Origin: Zeugodacus cucurbitae
Lineage: Eukaryota; Arthropoda; Insecta; Diptera; Tephritidae
NCBI RefSeq assembly: GCF_028554725.1
Contig: NC_071670.1
Coordinates: 28,762,001 to 28,826,000, forward strand
Reading direction: 5' to 3'
DNA: 64,000 bases
Made by a program: the position numbers and the translations under genes. Shown piece by piece: positions 36,400 to 49,782 of the stretch; within the stretch, counting starts at the first letter, position 1; each line of letters starts with the position of its first letter. The notes below the pieces were generated by a model that had not been told where the DNA came from, made no database searches, and saw only the letters and a list, made by a program, of their open reading frames with translations.

Positions 36400-39300
36400 G
36401 TATGTAAATCTAGTTTCGCTGGACTCTTTTTTCTAAACGTTTAACGATTACAAAAATATAATGAACATATAATAAACAAAACAAAAAAAGATAATTTTAT
36501 GCAATTCTTAGCGCCTCTTAAAATTTTCTAGCGACACTATATATATACCTCAGATATATATGAAAATCGATGTGAAATTATAACAAATATAACGATTTCT
36601 TATTAAAAATTGTTAACGATAGATATAGATAGGTGAATACATAATCTCAAGGATTAATGCAACTATATTATACCCACATATCATATACTCGTATGTATGT
36701 TCCTACATCTAAGGCATTTAGTGAGTGGACAAAATCCTCGAAAGTACGGAAAAGTGTAAACTGTTGAAATAACTTCCATAAAATTTAATCAAATTTGCCG
36801 ATTTCTGTGAAGAATGTGTTTTAAGTCAAATGGTTTTCTAAGGTTTTTATTCATTTATTTCTTCAACAGTAAATCAATATATGGACGCTGGTGAAAAAAA
36901 TTGGTAGCTTTTATCATTTGTAGTATACGAGTATACTAAAAAAATAATAAAAAAGTAGTATTCTTTCTAATATAGAGAAAATTGCATTATATTTTGTTAT
37001 TTGGCTTATTATATATGTAAGTCTATAACTTTGCTTCCGCCGTTTATTTGTAAATTTGAAGGATTTTTTTCACTTAGGACAGTCTCACCGTACGTATCCG
37101 AAAACATTCGATGAGCCTCAGCCGCACTTTTCTTGGAATTAAAAAAGGAAAAGCAAAATTTCCCGCAAATGTCGAAAATTCGGCTCAAAAAGTGACATTT
37201 TCAGTACAAATATTTTGTTGGGTTAATGTTGACACAAATGTCCAAGATCGATTTAAAAAAAAAAATCGATTTAATCGACTAGTGCTTGACCTTAGAGACA
37301 TCTATTAGAAAACGGCGGAAGCATAGTTGTAGACTTAATATAATATTTCGTTTCTTTTTTATAAATCTACCTAGTAAATTTACTGCTAAGACAGATAATT
37401 TTATTAAAAAAATAAATTTCAGTTATCACCGGCTGTTGTTAGTTTTTCCCTAGGAGCTCAAATTTTTGAAATATTACATTTTAGTGAACAACCCATAATA
37501 TACCACTTTAATAAATAATAAAAAAAAACAAAACAAAAGTTTCTCACATTTTCTGAGAGCCTTGCAATTATACTGAATTTTGAATAACAGAAACAAATGA
37601 GGTCCAAGCTTTTTGTTCGACCTCAAACATGCAGGGTTCTTTATCTGCTGGCGTATTTGTAGGCCGTCAAATATTCCTGCTTGAAGTTTTTCTGAACTTA
37701 ACTCGAAGTTTTTTTTGAACTATGGTAATTCGAGTTAGGGAAGTTAAACTATATTGTTTTTATTTTAATATTTAACTGTGTATATCAATTTATAACTTGT
37801 ATGAATCTCTCAGTTAATTTATTTTAGATGTGAAATAATTAATAATTCGACTTGCAATTAGCGCATTATAATGTATGATAATTTTGTTGGATATGTTTAA
37901 TTTAATTTAAATTAATAATAATACTTTAGAGTAAAACTATTTAGTTGTAATTAAACAATACATCTTAAAAGTTTAATAATCATTAAATAAAAGAGCTTGT
38001 TATCAAATTTTTTTGATAAATAATTAAACACTGCTGCCCTTTTTCAACATTAATGAAAGCTGACTTCCTAAGAATATTTTAGAAAACCAAGTTGCTAATT
38101 AAGTGAACACTAAAACGACGGGGATTTTGTCCAAATATTTGTTAACTCTTTCAAATTTGCGCTATTCGTATTTTTTCTTTATAACCATATGAAATAGTTG
38201 ATAAAGTATGACCATTTCTTTTGCCAAAAAACAACACAAATACACTTATATGACATTCTATACACATGCTCATTTAGAATTATTTTATTTTCTTGTGCTT
38301 GCAATTTTTTAGAGTTCAATCCTACAGTTCCCAGTTAATAGATTTTATTGCACTGGTGTTTGTTAATTATATTAAATAAATAGCAAATATACTTCAAAAT
38401 AAAAATTAGCACACAGATTACACAGGTACAAAGAGTAAAGTTCATTAAATAGCTGACAAATTTCGATAAATATATGTACAAATAAATAATTAGTCGTATG
38501 TTACACGTGTAATTAGAGGTAATATCTAGTTTAAGAGAAATGCGTTTTGGAACATATTGCTCAGATTTTAAAAGAGTGTATCTAAATAAAGTATTTGCTT
38601 ATTAAATTGACCTATTTTCAACAGTTTATTTTTATTTTTTGTAGTATTACATATACTGACTAAAGAAGTATAGCATATATACTGATTCCTCACCTCATAC
38701 TTATAAAATGCGCCTTAGAAACGCGTGTGTAACATATATTATAAGTTTCAGCTAAGTGGCGACCCTGTTATCTTCTCTGTGCTTTATGCCAGTTGTTTTC
38801 TAATTTGTTATCGCGAATGTGGAGTGAATTTCTAACATACAAACAAACTTAGGTTCAGTTAAAGGGCTGATCTTCACGAGTAGTGTCGTGAACGATCCCA
38901 CTTGGAGATCTAAGCGTGCCGTTCCATTATGATGCCAAAATACTCCTACGTATAGATCGTAAATAGATCGTAAATAATTTAATTTCTATTCCAGTTGAGT
39001 CGCTTGCCACACCAAAGTTATGACACTTTATTTTTCAACTTTTGGAGCAAATTTGATGTTTCCATTTACAAACTACATTACACATCTCTCTCGTCGTTCC
39101 TAAGAAACCTTTCGTATAATATATAATATACACCAAAAAGTGGACAAACTTCAAACAAGCATCTCAAAAACTCTTCTTAATTTATTTAAAGGGGAAATAT
39201 ATAGATTTCTCAACACTACAACAACGCTACATGTCCTAGTGAGGGTCCAACCCAACGGTGGCACTCTAATTGTAATGTGTGAACACCATAGCATTCCTTC

Positions 39301-40036
39301 GATGATATCACATCTATTTGTTATTAGGCTAGATTAAAAGTAATTCATTTTGATTCGTAAAATGTAGAGTTATAAAATCTTAAAAGTAGGGGAACGAGAG
39401 CTTTACGTTAAACCAAAACTATGCTCAAGCACAGTTTAACAATAAAAATTGTTTTTCATCTACATATATCTTACTAATAAAGTACGCTTTTATAGTTACC
39501 AGAATTGCCACCTACGCGCTTGGGTTGTTCTTCAAATTGAGCCTCAGTCTATTTCACAGAAGACATACAACTAGTATAAAAGAGCGAAGTATTAACAAGT
39601 TTTAAGACAATTTATGCAGAATATTAGAAAAATGAATTAATATAATTTTTTTTCATTGGCACAACAAATTTCAGTTTCAGCTCTGTTTTCCAGCTTTATT
39701 GTTTGCTCTCCTACACGAGTTGCAAATATAGACTTGTACTTATTTAGCAGATTTTTAAATATTATACCAATTGATTACACACACATACTTGCCTTTTATT
39801 GAGCAAAAATCAAACGAATAAACTAAAATTCGTATGTATATAGTTTATGAAAGTTATTGTTGTTCCTATGCATATACCTAGTTAGCATATTACTAGCAAT
39901 ACATACATATAACTCTATAGTCGTATAAACAAACACAATATATTGTAGCATACTACATATACATAAGTATGTAGATTGATAGACGATTTCTATATTATAG
40001 TGCGCAAAGCTAATATTTTTGGAATAATCTTTATAG
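36400..40036 (+). other. Intron with a MITE
   Basis: 3.6 kb AT-rich intron with a 320-bp element with inverted repeats at 37018-37337. A segment with TTCGAGTTAGGGAAGTT near 37730-37746 recurs at 48095. No coding exon found; open frames at 39140-39337 and 39823-40044 look like chance. Confidence 0.75.
37018..37337. mobile_element. 320-bp MITE with 28-bp terminal inverted repeats
   Basis: Left arm 37018-37045 (starts TAAGTCTATAACTTTGC) and right arm 37310-37337 (inverted TAAGTCTACAACTATGC) match at 26 of 28 positions, both containing GCTTCCGCCGTTT at the inner side. There is no transposase. Probably a Tc1/mariner-type nonautonomous element; target duplication not clear. Confidence 0.85.
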
Positions 40037-40315
40037 ATGTGCAACTGGCGAGGCGTGGCCGAACATTATGCTGGCGTGCCTTAAGGGGAGGCCATGCGAT
40101 GACGAGGCCGAAAAGGGGAACGAAACATGCGGTTCAACGCTGGCATATGCATATTTTGTATCATTTATATTCTTTTGCTCATTCCTCATGTTGAATTTAT
40201 TCGTTGCCGTTATTATGGATAATTTTGATTATCTAACGAGAGACTCCAGTATATTGGGTGCCCATCATTTGGACGAGTTCGTTCGTATATGGGCTGAATA
40301 TGATCCAAATGCGAC
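40037..40315 (+). CDS. cac: cac exon: IV pore, IVS6 and EF-hand start
   Basis: One base completes Arg, then CATGEAWPNIMLACLKGRPC: the Glu of TGEAW is the domain IV filter residue. Next come a Cys-bearing loop, IVS6 (YAYFVSFIFFCSFLMLNLF, VAVIMDNFDYLTRDSSILG) and the start of the EF-hand-like domain (HHLDEFVRIWAEYDPNA). Phase 1-base start, ends with AC of Thr at a GTAATT donor. Next exon supplies T and reads GRIHYTEMYDMLKN. Confidence 0.96.
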
Positions 40316-42512
40316 GTAATTATCAATTTAATATACCTATGTCTATTTACGTTTTCTTTCATTTTATTTACTATTTTGGTGTACAGTCTACAATTTCTTT
40401 TCGTAAAGCAATGAAAAAAATATTTCTTTCATTTCTTAAATATGTGTACGTTTATTTTCAATACTACTGTGTTTTTTAACAACCGTTACATTGTGTAGTT
40501 TAGAGTTTTTACAAATATCAATGTCATTCTGTTACTATTCATAGCATATTCCGATCTTTAATTTGAGTATTTCACTGCACTTAAATATTGTTATATAAGT
40601 ACCAAACAATTTCAATACCGCACAAAAGATAGTTTCATTTCGAACAATAATTTCGACCAGGTTTAATGTCCAAGAATGTGCAGCTCTTTTTTTCGACTAT
40701 TTCGATGTTTCAATTATTCGGATGCATCACTTGTCAGTTGGTATGCGTATGAGTGGAGTACGATAGGTTACTTAAGGTTATTGGTTTAAAGTGGTTTTCA
40801 AGGAAGTTGGGATCCCTAAAAAAATGTATATTATTAATTTTCCGCATTTATAAGAACGGAATCCTATATCAGCCTTGTAGTTAAATTTAACATTTGAACA
40901 ATCCAACAGTATCACTTTTCTATCCTTAATTTCTGAAAGTTTTCATAACCTATAGTAAGTCTAAGCCAATATAAGATTCTTTGCCTTATACTAGAAAGAA
41001 TGCTTTATGTACTGAAAGTTTTTGAAAAGTCATTGCTTAGAATATAGTAGTGGCTTTTTTCTATGAAGCGTTTGAAATGCAAAATTTTTGTTATAGTGCA
41101 ACACAATAAGAAATCTTCTGATGATACGAAATATAGCTTAACATCCTCATTGGCCAGTGAGAACCTTAAAGGTGAAACCATAGTATGGACTTGAATTGAA
41201 GAACACGAGATAATTAAGCATAGTCGGATAGACAAACTAACTAACTAGTAATACTCGTAAATATAACATTATCTTTGAGAATGCCCGCCTTCAGTCTGTT
41301 ACGAATACTCCAACTTAAGAGAAATTGGGTGGATGGGATGGAAAAAAACGTCGAAGTTTCGTCAAATCGGAGCACAATGGACCTAATGATAACTTAAGTG
41401 CGGACGCTTGCGGTCAGGTTCACTTTGCCCCCTTTTCAACCAACCAACCAACCAGCTTTATGTTAATACTTGCGTGTGTTCCAAAAATTAGTAATTAGTA
41501 ATTCTAAAAATACTCCTTTTATTGTGGTTTTGTTTAAGTCATTATTACATACATATATTCTTAATAACAGTTTTATTAATGTTCATATAAAGCATATTAT
41601 GTATATCCCAAGATTGCTTTTAAGTTCATTTTAATAGTCATGCATACCGCAGAGTTTATGCAAACCATTAATCTATATTAAATGATTATTACTTGTTCGT
41701 ATTTGTTTCATATTGAAAATAAATGCCGAAACACATGACTTTAAAGTTATGCGTTATTGTGGGAAATGAAAAATATACTTGAAACAAGCGATTATGAAGT
41801 GTAATTCTTTACGAAACACGCATACAAATTTAACCACATTTTAAGTAATAAGCTTGATGTTCTAATATTATAATATACATAAATTTTTAAAAAGCTTGAC
41901 ACTTAGCGAAAAGGCTTATGGAATATTTTAAAAATATTTTTTTATTAATTCAGCCATGAAATTAATTTCGCTTCTTACGCCCGATTACTAAAACAAAGAA
42001 TGTAACCAGTATAAACGTTCAGATCGCCTTTTAAAGTTGAGTGATAAGAACTATCACTCGATGAAGCTTTGATATTCGGTTCACATATACATATGTATTT
42101 GCGGAGCTTTTAGCAATAGTGATCACTAAGGCTATCAACACTTATTAAGATTCCAGATATGCTTTTTTGCAGTTATCGCGCAGTTATCACAATTATTTAA
42201 CTTTCCTTTATATACATATTTATCCATAAAACAGACTTGATATTCTCGCTCTTTATATGTATTATATGTTATGTTTTTAAAAGCTTAGTAGCCGTAAGCT
42301 TGAACTGTAAATATGGTTGATTTTTTTTTTGTTTTCAAATATTTTGTAAATCTTTCGTACATTATTTGTGTTGTGTTGAAAACGAAATTGATGATTCCAA
42401 AGAAATTAATTACTCTTCTTACTTATATACTTTTTACGAATTCAAAATCACATCCAACTGATCTATTCAAACAACAATTAACAAAAATAACAAAATGAAA
42501 ACGAAATCATAG
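40316..42512 (+). other. Intron; nothing recognised
   Basis: 2.2 kb AT-rich intron. A slightly GC-richer patch near 41280-41460 could be an old repeat but has no ends I can define. No exon seen. The last 108 nt before the acceptor lack AG, a mild version of the long zones elsewhere. Confidence 0.7.
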
Positions 42513-42715
42513 TGGTAGAATACATTATACGGAAATGTATGATATGTTGAAAAATATGGATCCTCCGTTGGGGTTCGGTAACAAATGTCCCAATCGCCTC
42601 GCCTATAAGAAACTAATACGTATGAATATGCCGTTAGATGACGAAATGAGAGTACAATTTACAACGACGCTTTTTGCGTTGATACGCGAAAACTTGAGCA
42701 TAAAAATGCGATCTG
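42513..42715 (+). CDS. cac: cac exon: EF-hand and pre-IQ
   Basis: GRIHYTEMYDMLKNMDPPLG, FGNKCPNRLAYKKLIRMNMP, LDDEMRVQFTTTLFALIREN and LSIKMRS. It completes the EF-hand-like fold behind IVS6 and enters the pre-IQ region, which together with the IQ motif mediates calmodulin regulation in CaV channels. Ends in phase 1 (G of Ala) at a GTAAGT donor; the 292-nt intron to the next exon is one of the shortest here. Confidence 0.95.
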
Positions 42716-43007
42716 GTAAGTCTTCTTCACAAATGGGAGAATACAAAATGTGTGCTAATCTCGGTAGAAAAATTTGGTTAAAAAAAAAAATGTTTTGATT
42801 TGAGATGATTTGCATTATGTACTGACAATAATTCATTATAAATATAGTTTACAATGAATGCCAAACTAACGACACAGCAACTTGTATTATGTCTGATTTA
42901 TATCCTTTTTTTAAAGGATATCTCAATTTAAATGAAGTAAATTCAATAACTAAATTATAACGAAATATGCGCTAACAAATCCGTTATTTGCTTTGCTCAA
43001 CCTTTAG

Positions 43008-43216
43008 CGGAGGAAATGGATCAAGCGGATATGGAACTTAGGGAAACCATAACGAATATTTGGCCTTTGCAAGCGAAGAAAATGTTGGATTTGCTTGTAC
43101 CACCCATAGACCAACTGAATAAAGGAAAATTATCAGTTGGCAAAGTGTACGCCGGTCTTTTAATATTGGAGTCATGGCGTACAACGCGGTTTGGACAAAT
43201 CGATTCTGGCATGCCG
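43008..43216 (+). CDS. cac: cac exon: IQ calmodulin-binding region
   Basis: Two bases complete Ala, then EEMDQADMELRETITNIWPL, QAKKMLDLLVPPIDQLNKGK and the IQ-type helix KVYAGLLILESWRTTRFG, ending QIDSGMP. The IQ position matches the CaV2 family, where calmodulin binds for Ca2+-dependent inactivation and facilitation. Phase 0 end at GTAAGT (43217). Downstream, several exons can follow in phase 0: 45215, 50301 or 56810. Confidence 0.95.
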
Positions 43217-45034
43217 GTAAGTTGTTGCAATCAAAATTACAATTTTTACAAGATCAATATTTTTTTTATAACACCAATGTTATTCGAAATTCGTCTATAT
43301 ACCTATTTTATGTACTTTTATACGTATAAAAAGTAGTGGGGACACGGGGGTATACCATATATTTAATAAAAAATACAAATGTAAGTAGGGAAATGCTCAG
43401 GTCCGTTTAGCTTTAATTGACTGTAAATATTTAGATTCACAGAAGAAAACACGAACAAAAATAAAAAATACCCAAAATTAATTAAAAATGTTTTTATGAT
43501 TTTTCTTTTGCGTTTGTAATATATTTCTGAAAGTATTGGTTCAATTATTCTATAGAATTGCGTTTATTTTCTATTCGAATCTAAACTATTTACGTATTTA
43601 CTCACTTTCATATCAGTTGGAAGTGTGCGCTTTAGGGACCACAATTACAACTAATTAATTCCTAATTTGATATTCCTATGTATGTATGAGTTAAACTACA
43701 GTACGAAAATAATGAATAACTTAGAAATTTAAAAACGTGATAGATGCGTCACACTTTGGAAACACCGAAGCAAATCGTCGTATAATAACTTAAAAAAAAA
43801 ATGATACACTATAAAGTAAAATACTCAGTTCCTGTTACGAATATTATTTTCTGATGTAATAAAAAATTGGCATAAACTGTCCATATCTTCAGAATTCACT
43901 CCCATAAATTCTTAAAATGGTTTCGATTTTATTAATCGCTTTAAATAAAACAAGTTTTATATTTATTTTGCACACAAATGGTTTTATATAATAATTCGAT
44001 GCAAAAGAATTTGGTAAAACAACTAATTTACAAAAAGAAAAAGAAAAAGATTTACTTTACCAAAATTTGTGAATATTGACATTCCCAAAGCGCTTCACTT
44101 TATCCAACAGATATTATATATATGTACATATTTAAGTATTCAACTTAGTTTGATTTTCTGAAGTCACCAGTTGACGTTTGCCAACAACTGTATATATCTT
44201 AGGTAGTGAATATATATTGATCAATATACATAAATGCACAAATTTAAATTTAGTATAATATTAATGAACAAGACAATTAAAATGATTTCAAATGATTTGT
44301 AAAAAGCAAAATAAAAAACATTTTCGATAATTGTATAATGCAAACATTTCTTTTCACTTATTTGTATGTAAAATGTGTAAACACATTTTTAAAATGCAGA
44401 ATTGGAAGGAGGTATATACTAACATATACAAATACAACAAGAAATATGCATCTTTTAGTTAAGAATTTATATTTCCAACACCTAACAGTTATTAATAATA
44501 TAAATATATGTATTTTGCGTTAAACCGTTAAGAGTTTTGAAATGTTTCCGTTATAAATAGTAGGGTTGGTTGTTTTTTTAATACACTACTACCGACAACC
44601 CAATACTTTAGGTTCCGTTATTTTCATGCTGTAAAATGTATGTTAATACTGTATTTAATGACCATAGCAAAGTAATTTACCTAAATATGATTTATAATGC
44701 ACTGCGTTACAAGTAAAGTAAGAAACTACCGTTTGAACAATTACTTTATAGCAAATACATGTTGATTTTCTAATGACTTATATGCGAACAGTTGACAACA
44801 AAAAAAAAAAACAAAAACAATAATGAAGTTGCTTATGATAACTTACGATTACTAATTTAAGAGAGCTTATCTAAAAATTATGGTTTGCAAATAAGGCAAT
44901 TCTTTTAGGTTTACCATTGAATAAGTAACGTGATTTGTAAATATTTAACACTCGAAAATCCTAATTTTAAAAACTGTTTGAATATTTCTATTTATGTTTC
45001 ATGTTATTAGTACCGTATAAATTAGCGATTATAG

Positions 45035-45212
45035 TTAACCATTGAATTAATAATGCAAATGTGTTTTATGTGTTCTTTTATCACGAAAAATTGACATCGC
45101 GAAATCAATAAATCAATCGAAAACGAATTGAAAATATGCCGCACTCAATGTGTGCACAATATTCAACGAATTAATGAAAACGTCAAATCTTGGCATATTA
45201 TTTCAAATGTTC
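45035..45212 (+). promoter_or_regulatory. 178-nt AG-free approach to cassette exon 45215
   Basis: No AG from 45035 to 45212; the next AG (45213-45214) is the acceptor. TTAACC and AATTAATAATG at 45036-45055, followed by GTGTTTTATGTGTTCTTTT, look like branch point and tract about 130-160 nt from the acceptor. Confidence 0.6.
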
Positions 45213-45214
45213 AG

Positions 45215-45277
45215 CGGAAAAAGCGCCAGACTGATGACGAAGAACGCTTACCAAGTCCAACAGCCGACGATCAGCCG
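45215..45277 (+). CDS. cac: cac candidate cassette exon, 21 codons
   Basis: 63 nt, phase 0/0, between TTCAG and a GTACAT donor. It encodes RKKRQTDDEERLPSPTADDQ plus P: a basic cluster, an acidic cluster and an SPT site, with protein-like codon use in an AT-rich intron. Inserted after GMP it would add 21 residues to the proximal tail. Alternative: if the weak donor is not used, the frame runs on through VHTLPNGLFKCLCFSPLTFS to TAG at 45338-45340, giving a truncated channel end. I could not decide between the two. Confidence 0.6.
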
Positions 45278-46159
45278 GTACATACATTGCCCAATGGTCT
45301 TTTCAAGTGCCTATGCTTTTCACCACTGACATTTTCATAGAACTATGAATTTTTATAGACTCTTGTGTATATACATATGTATTCCTAATATGAATAACCC
45401 CCGCATATATACTAAATAGCCATATCGAAAATATACCTCTCTTAACGTTTTACTAATAATTATTCGTATGCTTAATAAACACTTACATACCTTACTCAAC
45501 TTATGCGTATATATGCCAGCAACCATAAAATTCTATGACTTATGAAAATTTATAAAATTAATAACCCATTCTTACATTTTAACTCCAAAGTGTCTCTTTG
45601 ATATAAATATAAAAATATATCTACGAATAGCTGCTGTACTGCTTCATACTTAAAAATGCTTCTTAAAGAAATTCATTTGTATTTTTGAATTAAGAATGCT
45701 AACAACAACAACATATTGAATCGTGTCCTATATTTACCAAGAAAACTTCCACCTGCATTTTGCTTGCATACTTGTGGCGACTGTGCTCGGGCCATACACA
45801 TACATGTAGTAAATACACAAAGTTCCTAAGAGTCTTGTACATACCTACATATGTATATACGAACCTTTCTTAATTTTGTACCCTCCATTTTTATCTTCAT
45901 AAATGTACACCTATCTCGGAAAGTCTATTTTAGCGCATTTCAGTGCAAAATATTACAAATTTCTAAATTTGAACGAATCAAAATTTTTGTAATTTGCCCA
46001 GAAGTTGAGGCATTCTAGTAATTTCGTCAATTGGCCAATTCAAAAATGAATAGATATATATTAATTAATATTTTGCGTTTGGAAATAATTAACATACTAA
46101 TGCACATATAGATGCACTTCAATAATTATTAGATAACACTAATAAAACACGATCTTTTT

Positions 46160-48290
46160 TTATTTCTAGTAAGGCTGTAATGGACTCTTATTCACTATCA
46201 ACCAATTTGTTTGGTGTTTTGAAACACAAACACATTTTCGCTCAAAAGACAAAATTAGATTTTTTTGTAAAAGAAACTCTAACTCTAACTCGAATCACCA
46301 TAATATACAAAAAAACTTCGAGTTAGAGCGACTTCGAGTTATAGAAATTTTTATTAATAAATAAATTTTTTCAAAAAGCCGTAAAATATAGATTTATACA
46401 CAGTTTTAGTTATTTACTTCTCAAAAAGTTTTATTTAAATACGTTAAGGGGCTATATTTTTATACTCTCGCAACAAAAGTTGCTAAGAGAGTATTCTAGT
46501 TTTGTTCACATAACGGTTGTTTGTTTAAAACTAAAAGAGTAAGATATAGAGTCATAAATACCAAAGTGATCAGGGTGACGAGTAGATTTGAAATCCGGAT
46601 GTCTGTCCGTCCGTCCGTCTGTCCGCCTGTGCAAGCTGTAACTTGAGTAAAAATTATGATATCTTGACGAAACTTGGCACAAATATTCCTTGGGACAGTT
46701 GCTTTCGAAAATGGAAGGAATCAGCATTGCCACACCCACAAAATGGCGAAAACCAAAAACACATAAAGTGTCATAACTAAGCCATAAACGAAGTTATCAA
46801 AGTAAAATTTGGAATAAAGGATCACACAAGGAAGGGGAATATTAGTGTGTACTTTTGTTGGGGAAGTGGGCGTAGCCCCTCCCACAAATATGTTATTTGT
46901 ATTTAGCTCGCAAACCAATAAAGCTATATAATCCAAACTTCCTGCAGTCGGTTCTCTTACACCACCACACACCATAAAAATAGTTGAAATCGGATAATAT
47001 CCACGCTCACCTCCCATACAAAGGTTAGGTTGAAAATGAATTAAAGTGGGTTAACTCACTAACGAAAAACGTCAGAAACATTAAATTTTACGAAGAAATA
47101 GCAGAATGAAGCTGCACTCAGATTTTTTACAAAATGGAAAATGGGTGTGGCATCGCCCACTTATGGGTCAAAAACCATATCTCAGGAACTACTCGACCGA
47201 TTCGAATGAAATTCGGTATATAATATTTTCTTGACACCCTGATAACACGGATAAAAAATGGGCGAAATCGGTTCACAACCACGACTACATTCCTTATAAC
47301 TCAATTTTGAATTCCATCTTATTCCTTCACTTTATAATATAAACATAAGGAACCAATGAAGATAGCGGAATAAAATTTTACACAAATAGTGCATATCATC
47401 TCTGACTTCATTTGTGAAAAAATTGTCGAAAACGGACTATAACTTTTCAAGGCCCCAGATATCGAACATGTTGAACTCAGAACCAAAGGATAAATTTTAA
47501 TCGAAAATATGGGTAAATCTCCCAGATAATTTAATGTAATTCAGGGGAAAATGTTTCCTTCTAAAAGTGTGTCTCTATTCCAACAAATTATTGAAATCGG
47601 GTCATAACATATCCCAGCTCCAATATATCTAATTAGTTCATAACCTAGCTGATGAAAATGAATGAAATCGGTTCAGAAATTACCTCAGCCCTCATATACA
47701 TACTATATATGACAATTTTCGTTATTCTATTAAACTTTATACCGGGTTTATGGGTTAATTTGTATGTTATCTTAATAAAATTTCTTCAATAAATTGCGAG
47801 AGTATAAAATGTTCGGTTGCTCCCGAACTTAGCGTTTCCTTACTTGTTTTCGATAGTTTAAACTTTCAAAAATATCTAGTGAAAGCGGTAATGTCTGATC
47901 TAAGGTATCTTGAATAGTTTTTTAATGGTAGAGTTCTAAAGAGCGACCGCTTTTCATACTAATATAGGGACTCTTTTAAAATTCTGTCTTGATAGTAAAA
48001 TTTTAAATTTTGTATTATGCCCCGGTTGAAAAGTTGGAAATAAATTTGTTTAAAAATTTGACTTCTATTGCCAATTCAAGAATTCGAGTTATGCAGAACT
48101 TCGAGTTAGGGAAGTTTGAATTATGGAAGGAAATTTGCATAAAATTTTATTTCTTCACGCTATTATCAAACAAAAGTTCGATAGCTTTCTGCGTTTGTCG
48201 TCTCTATAAATGTTCATTCATTTATTCAGTTCAGTCCTACCTCTGGTTCTCTATTATATGGAGTGAGCCCGAAAATTATTTATAGGATTG
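46160..48290. repeat. Repeat interrupted by the 1.4-kb element
   Basis: ACTTCGAGTTAGAG occurs left of the insertion (about 46316) and ACTTCGAGTTAGGGAAGTT right of it (about 48090). The same GAGTTAGGGAAGTT occurs at 37733. This suggests an older dispersed repeat split by the insertion. Ends are not defined. Confidence 0.4.
46455..47849. mobile_element. 1.4-kb dispersed repeat, noncoding
   Basis: Starts with the imperfect hairpin ACTCTCGCAAC..GTTGCTAAGAGAGT, followed by a CCGTCCGTCTGTCCG tract and ends GCGAGAGTATAAAATGTTCGG and CCCGAACTTAGC. A fragment of its end also occurs at 26971-27029. No open frame of note. I recall this type from tephritid genomes. It interrupts another repeat (see 46160-48290). 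Confidence 0.75.
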
Positions 48291-49782
48291 ATTAAGGAAA
48301 GGCAAAAGTTCTCAAAACAAAGAAATTAGTTTGGGCATACCTTTGCTCTTCTAAATCGTAGCTATCCCAAAAGATCGAGATCAACGACGTTAGAATCTGC
48401 TGGAGAAACAAATATATCAAATATGCATATCATGACTATTCTATTAACTCAAGAATTTGTCATGACACATGCCAGGCTATTCTATTAACTTAAGAATTTG
48501 AACAAGTAACAATATGCAAACAACATGGGTTTCGGTCACTTAGGCTTACAAATGTTCGTGCAAATATATATAACTTGACTAGATTTATTTAATCATTTGA
48601 GAATACCTCAATTGTTTTTTGTCGGGCATAAACTAGACGACTGAAGAACATTTCCGATCAAAATTTTACCATTTTCGGTCATAAAAAATTCTAAAAAATA
48701 AGATGTCCAAAAAATGTTTCTAAAAATTCTATTTGTCTCGTTTAGTACTTCTTTTTTTATTATAAATTTAGTACAATCAGTTTATCACTATAACTGTAAC
48801 TTTAATGTTAAATGTTGGCATAAAATAAATTTAGTTTTGTTGCACCTTAAATAAATATATATTGTTATATAATAATAAATATAAAACACGCTCAACTTAT
48901 TTTTACACTAGTCATATATTTAACTTAAAAGTTATAGTTGTGAATTTAAAGTAAAGTTCCATTTGTAACCAGATTTTCTTAGATATTGCTATGGTCTATA
49001 TACATATATTTTTCGAATTATTCTTCCCACCATCTCTATTTCTAATTATGTTATATATGTACTTAGAAACAGTAATTAACTAACAGGTTCGCTAAACAGT
49101 TGAATACATATCTGTACACATATACGAATATACAATAGCAAGTCTAGATTCAAAAAATATTTAGAACATCTGCTTATAGCATAATAAAAACAATTTGGCA
49201 AACGATTGGGGCTTTCAGCAACGCAAGGAATTCAGCAAAGATGTCCTATATTTAGAGTTAGTTTAAATTCTAATTGTTTTAGTTTACCTTGATTATTACT
49301 TTTAAGTTTTATTTACTTATGGTTGCATGTAAGCAATTTTTTTTACTTTAATATTTTATTTCAGCATGCACTTTCTAGTTTTTTCAAACTATATTCTTCT
49401 TATTGGTAATTCACATTGTTTGTCTGAAAACACTTGAATAGTTTAGTCAAATTTATACATAAAAAGTTCTCTAGTGCTCTCAGCATGTTTTTTCTACTCT
49501 AAAATTTTATGATAAAACCATAACGATAAACCAAAATATATATGTAATTAATACATATACATAAATAAAATTCTTAAATAAAAACTAAATAATTTTTGTA
49601 AATAAGAACTAAATCAAGAATATAATTGCTTGCAATAGTTAAAAGAAAAGTGTGTTCTATCATATACACATGTGTAAAGCACATAAAGCTAGTCAAAAGA
49701 TACTTTCATAACCGAGATTCATTTTATTTTTATAGACCTAAGCATATACATATTTACCTAAACAATTACTTTGAAACTATAG

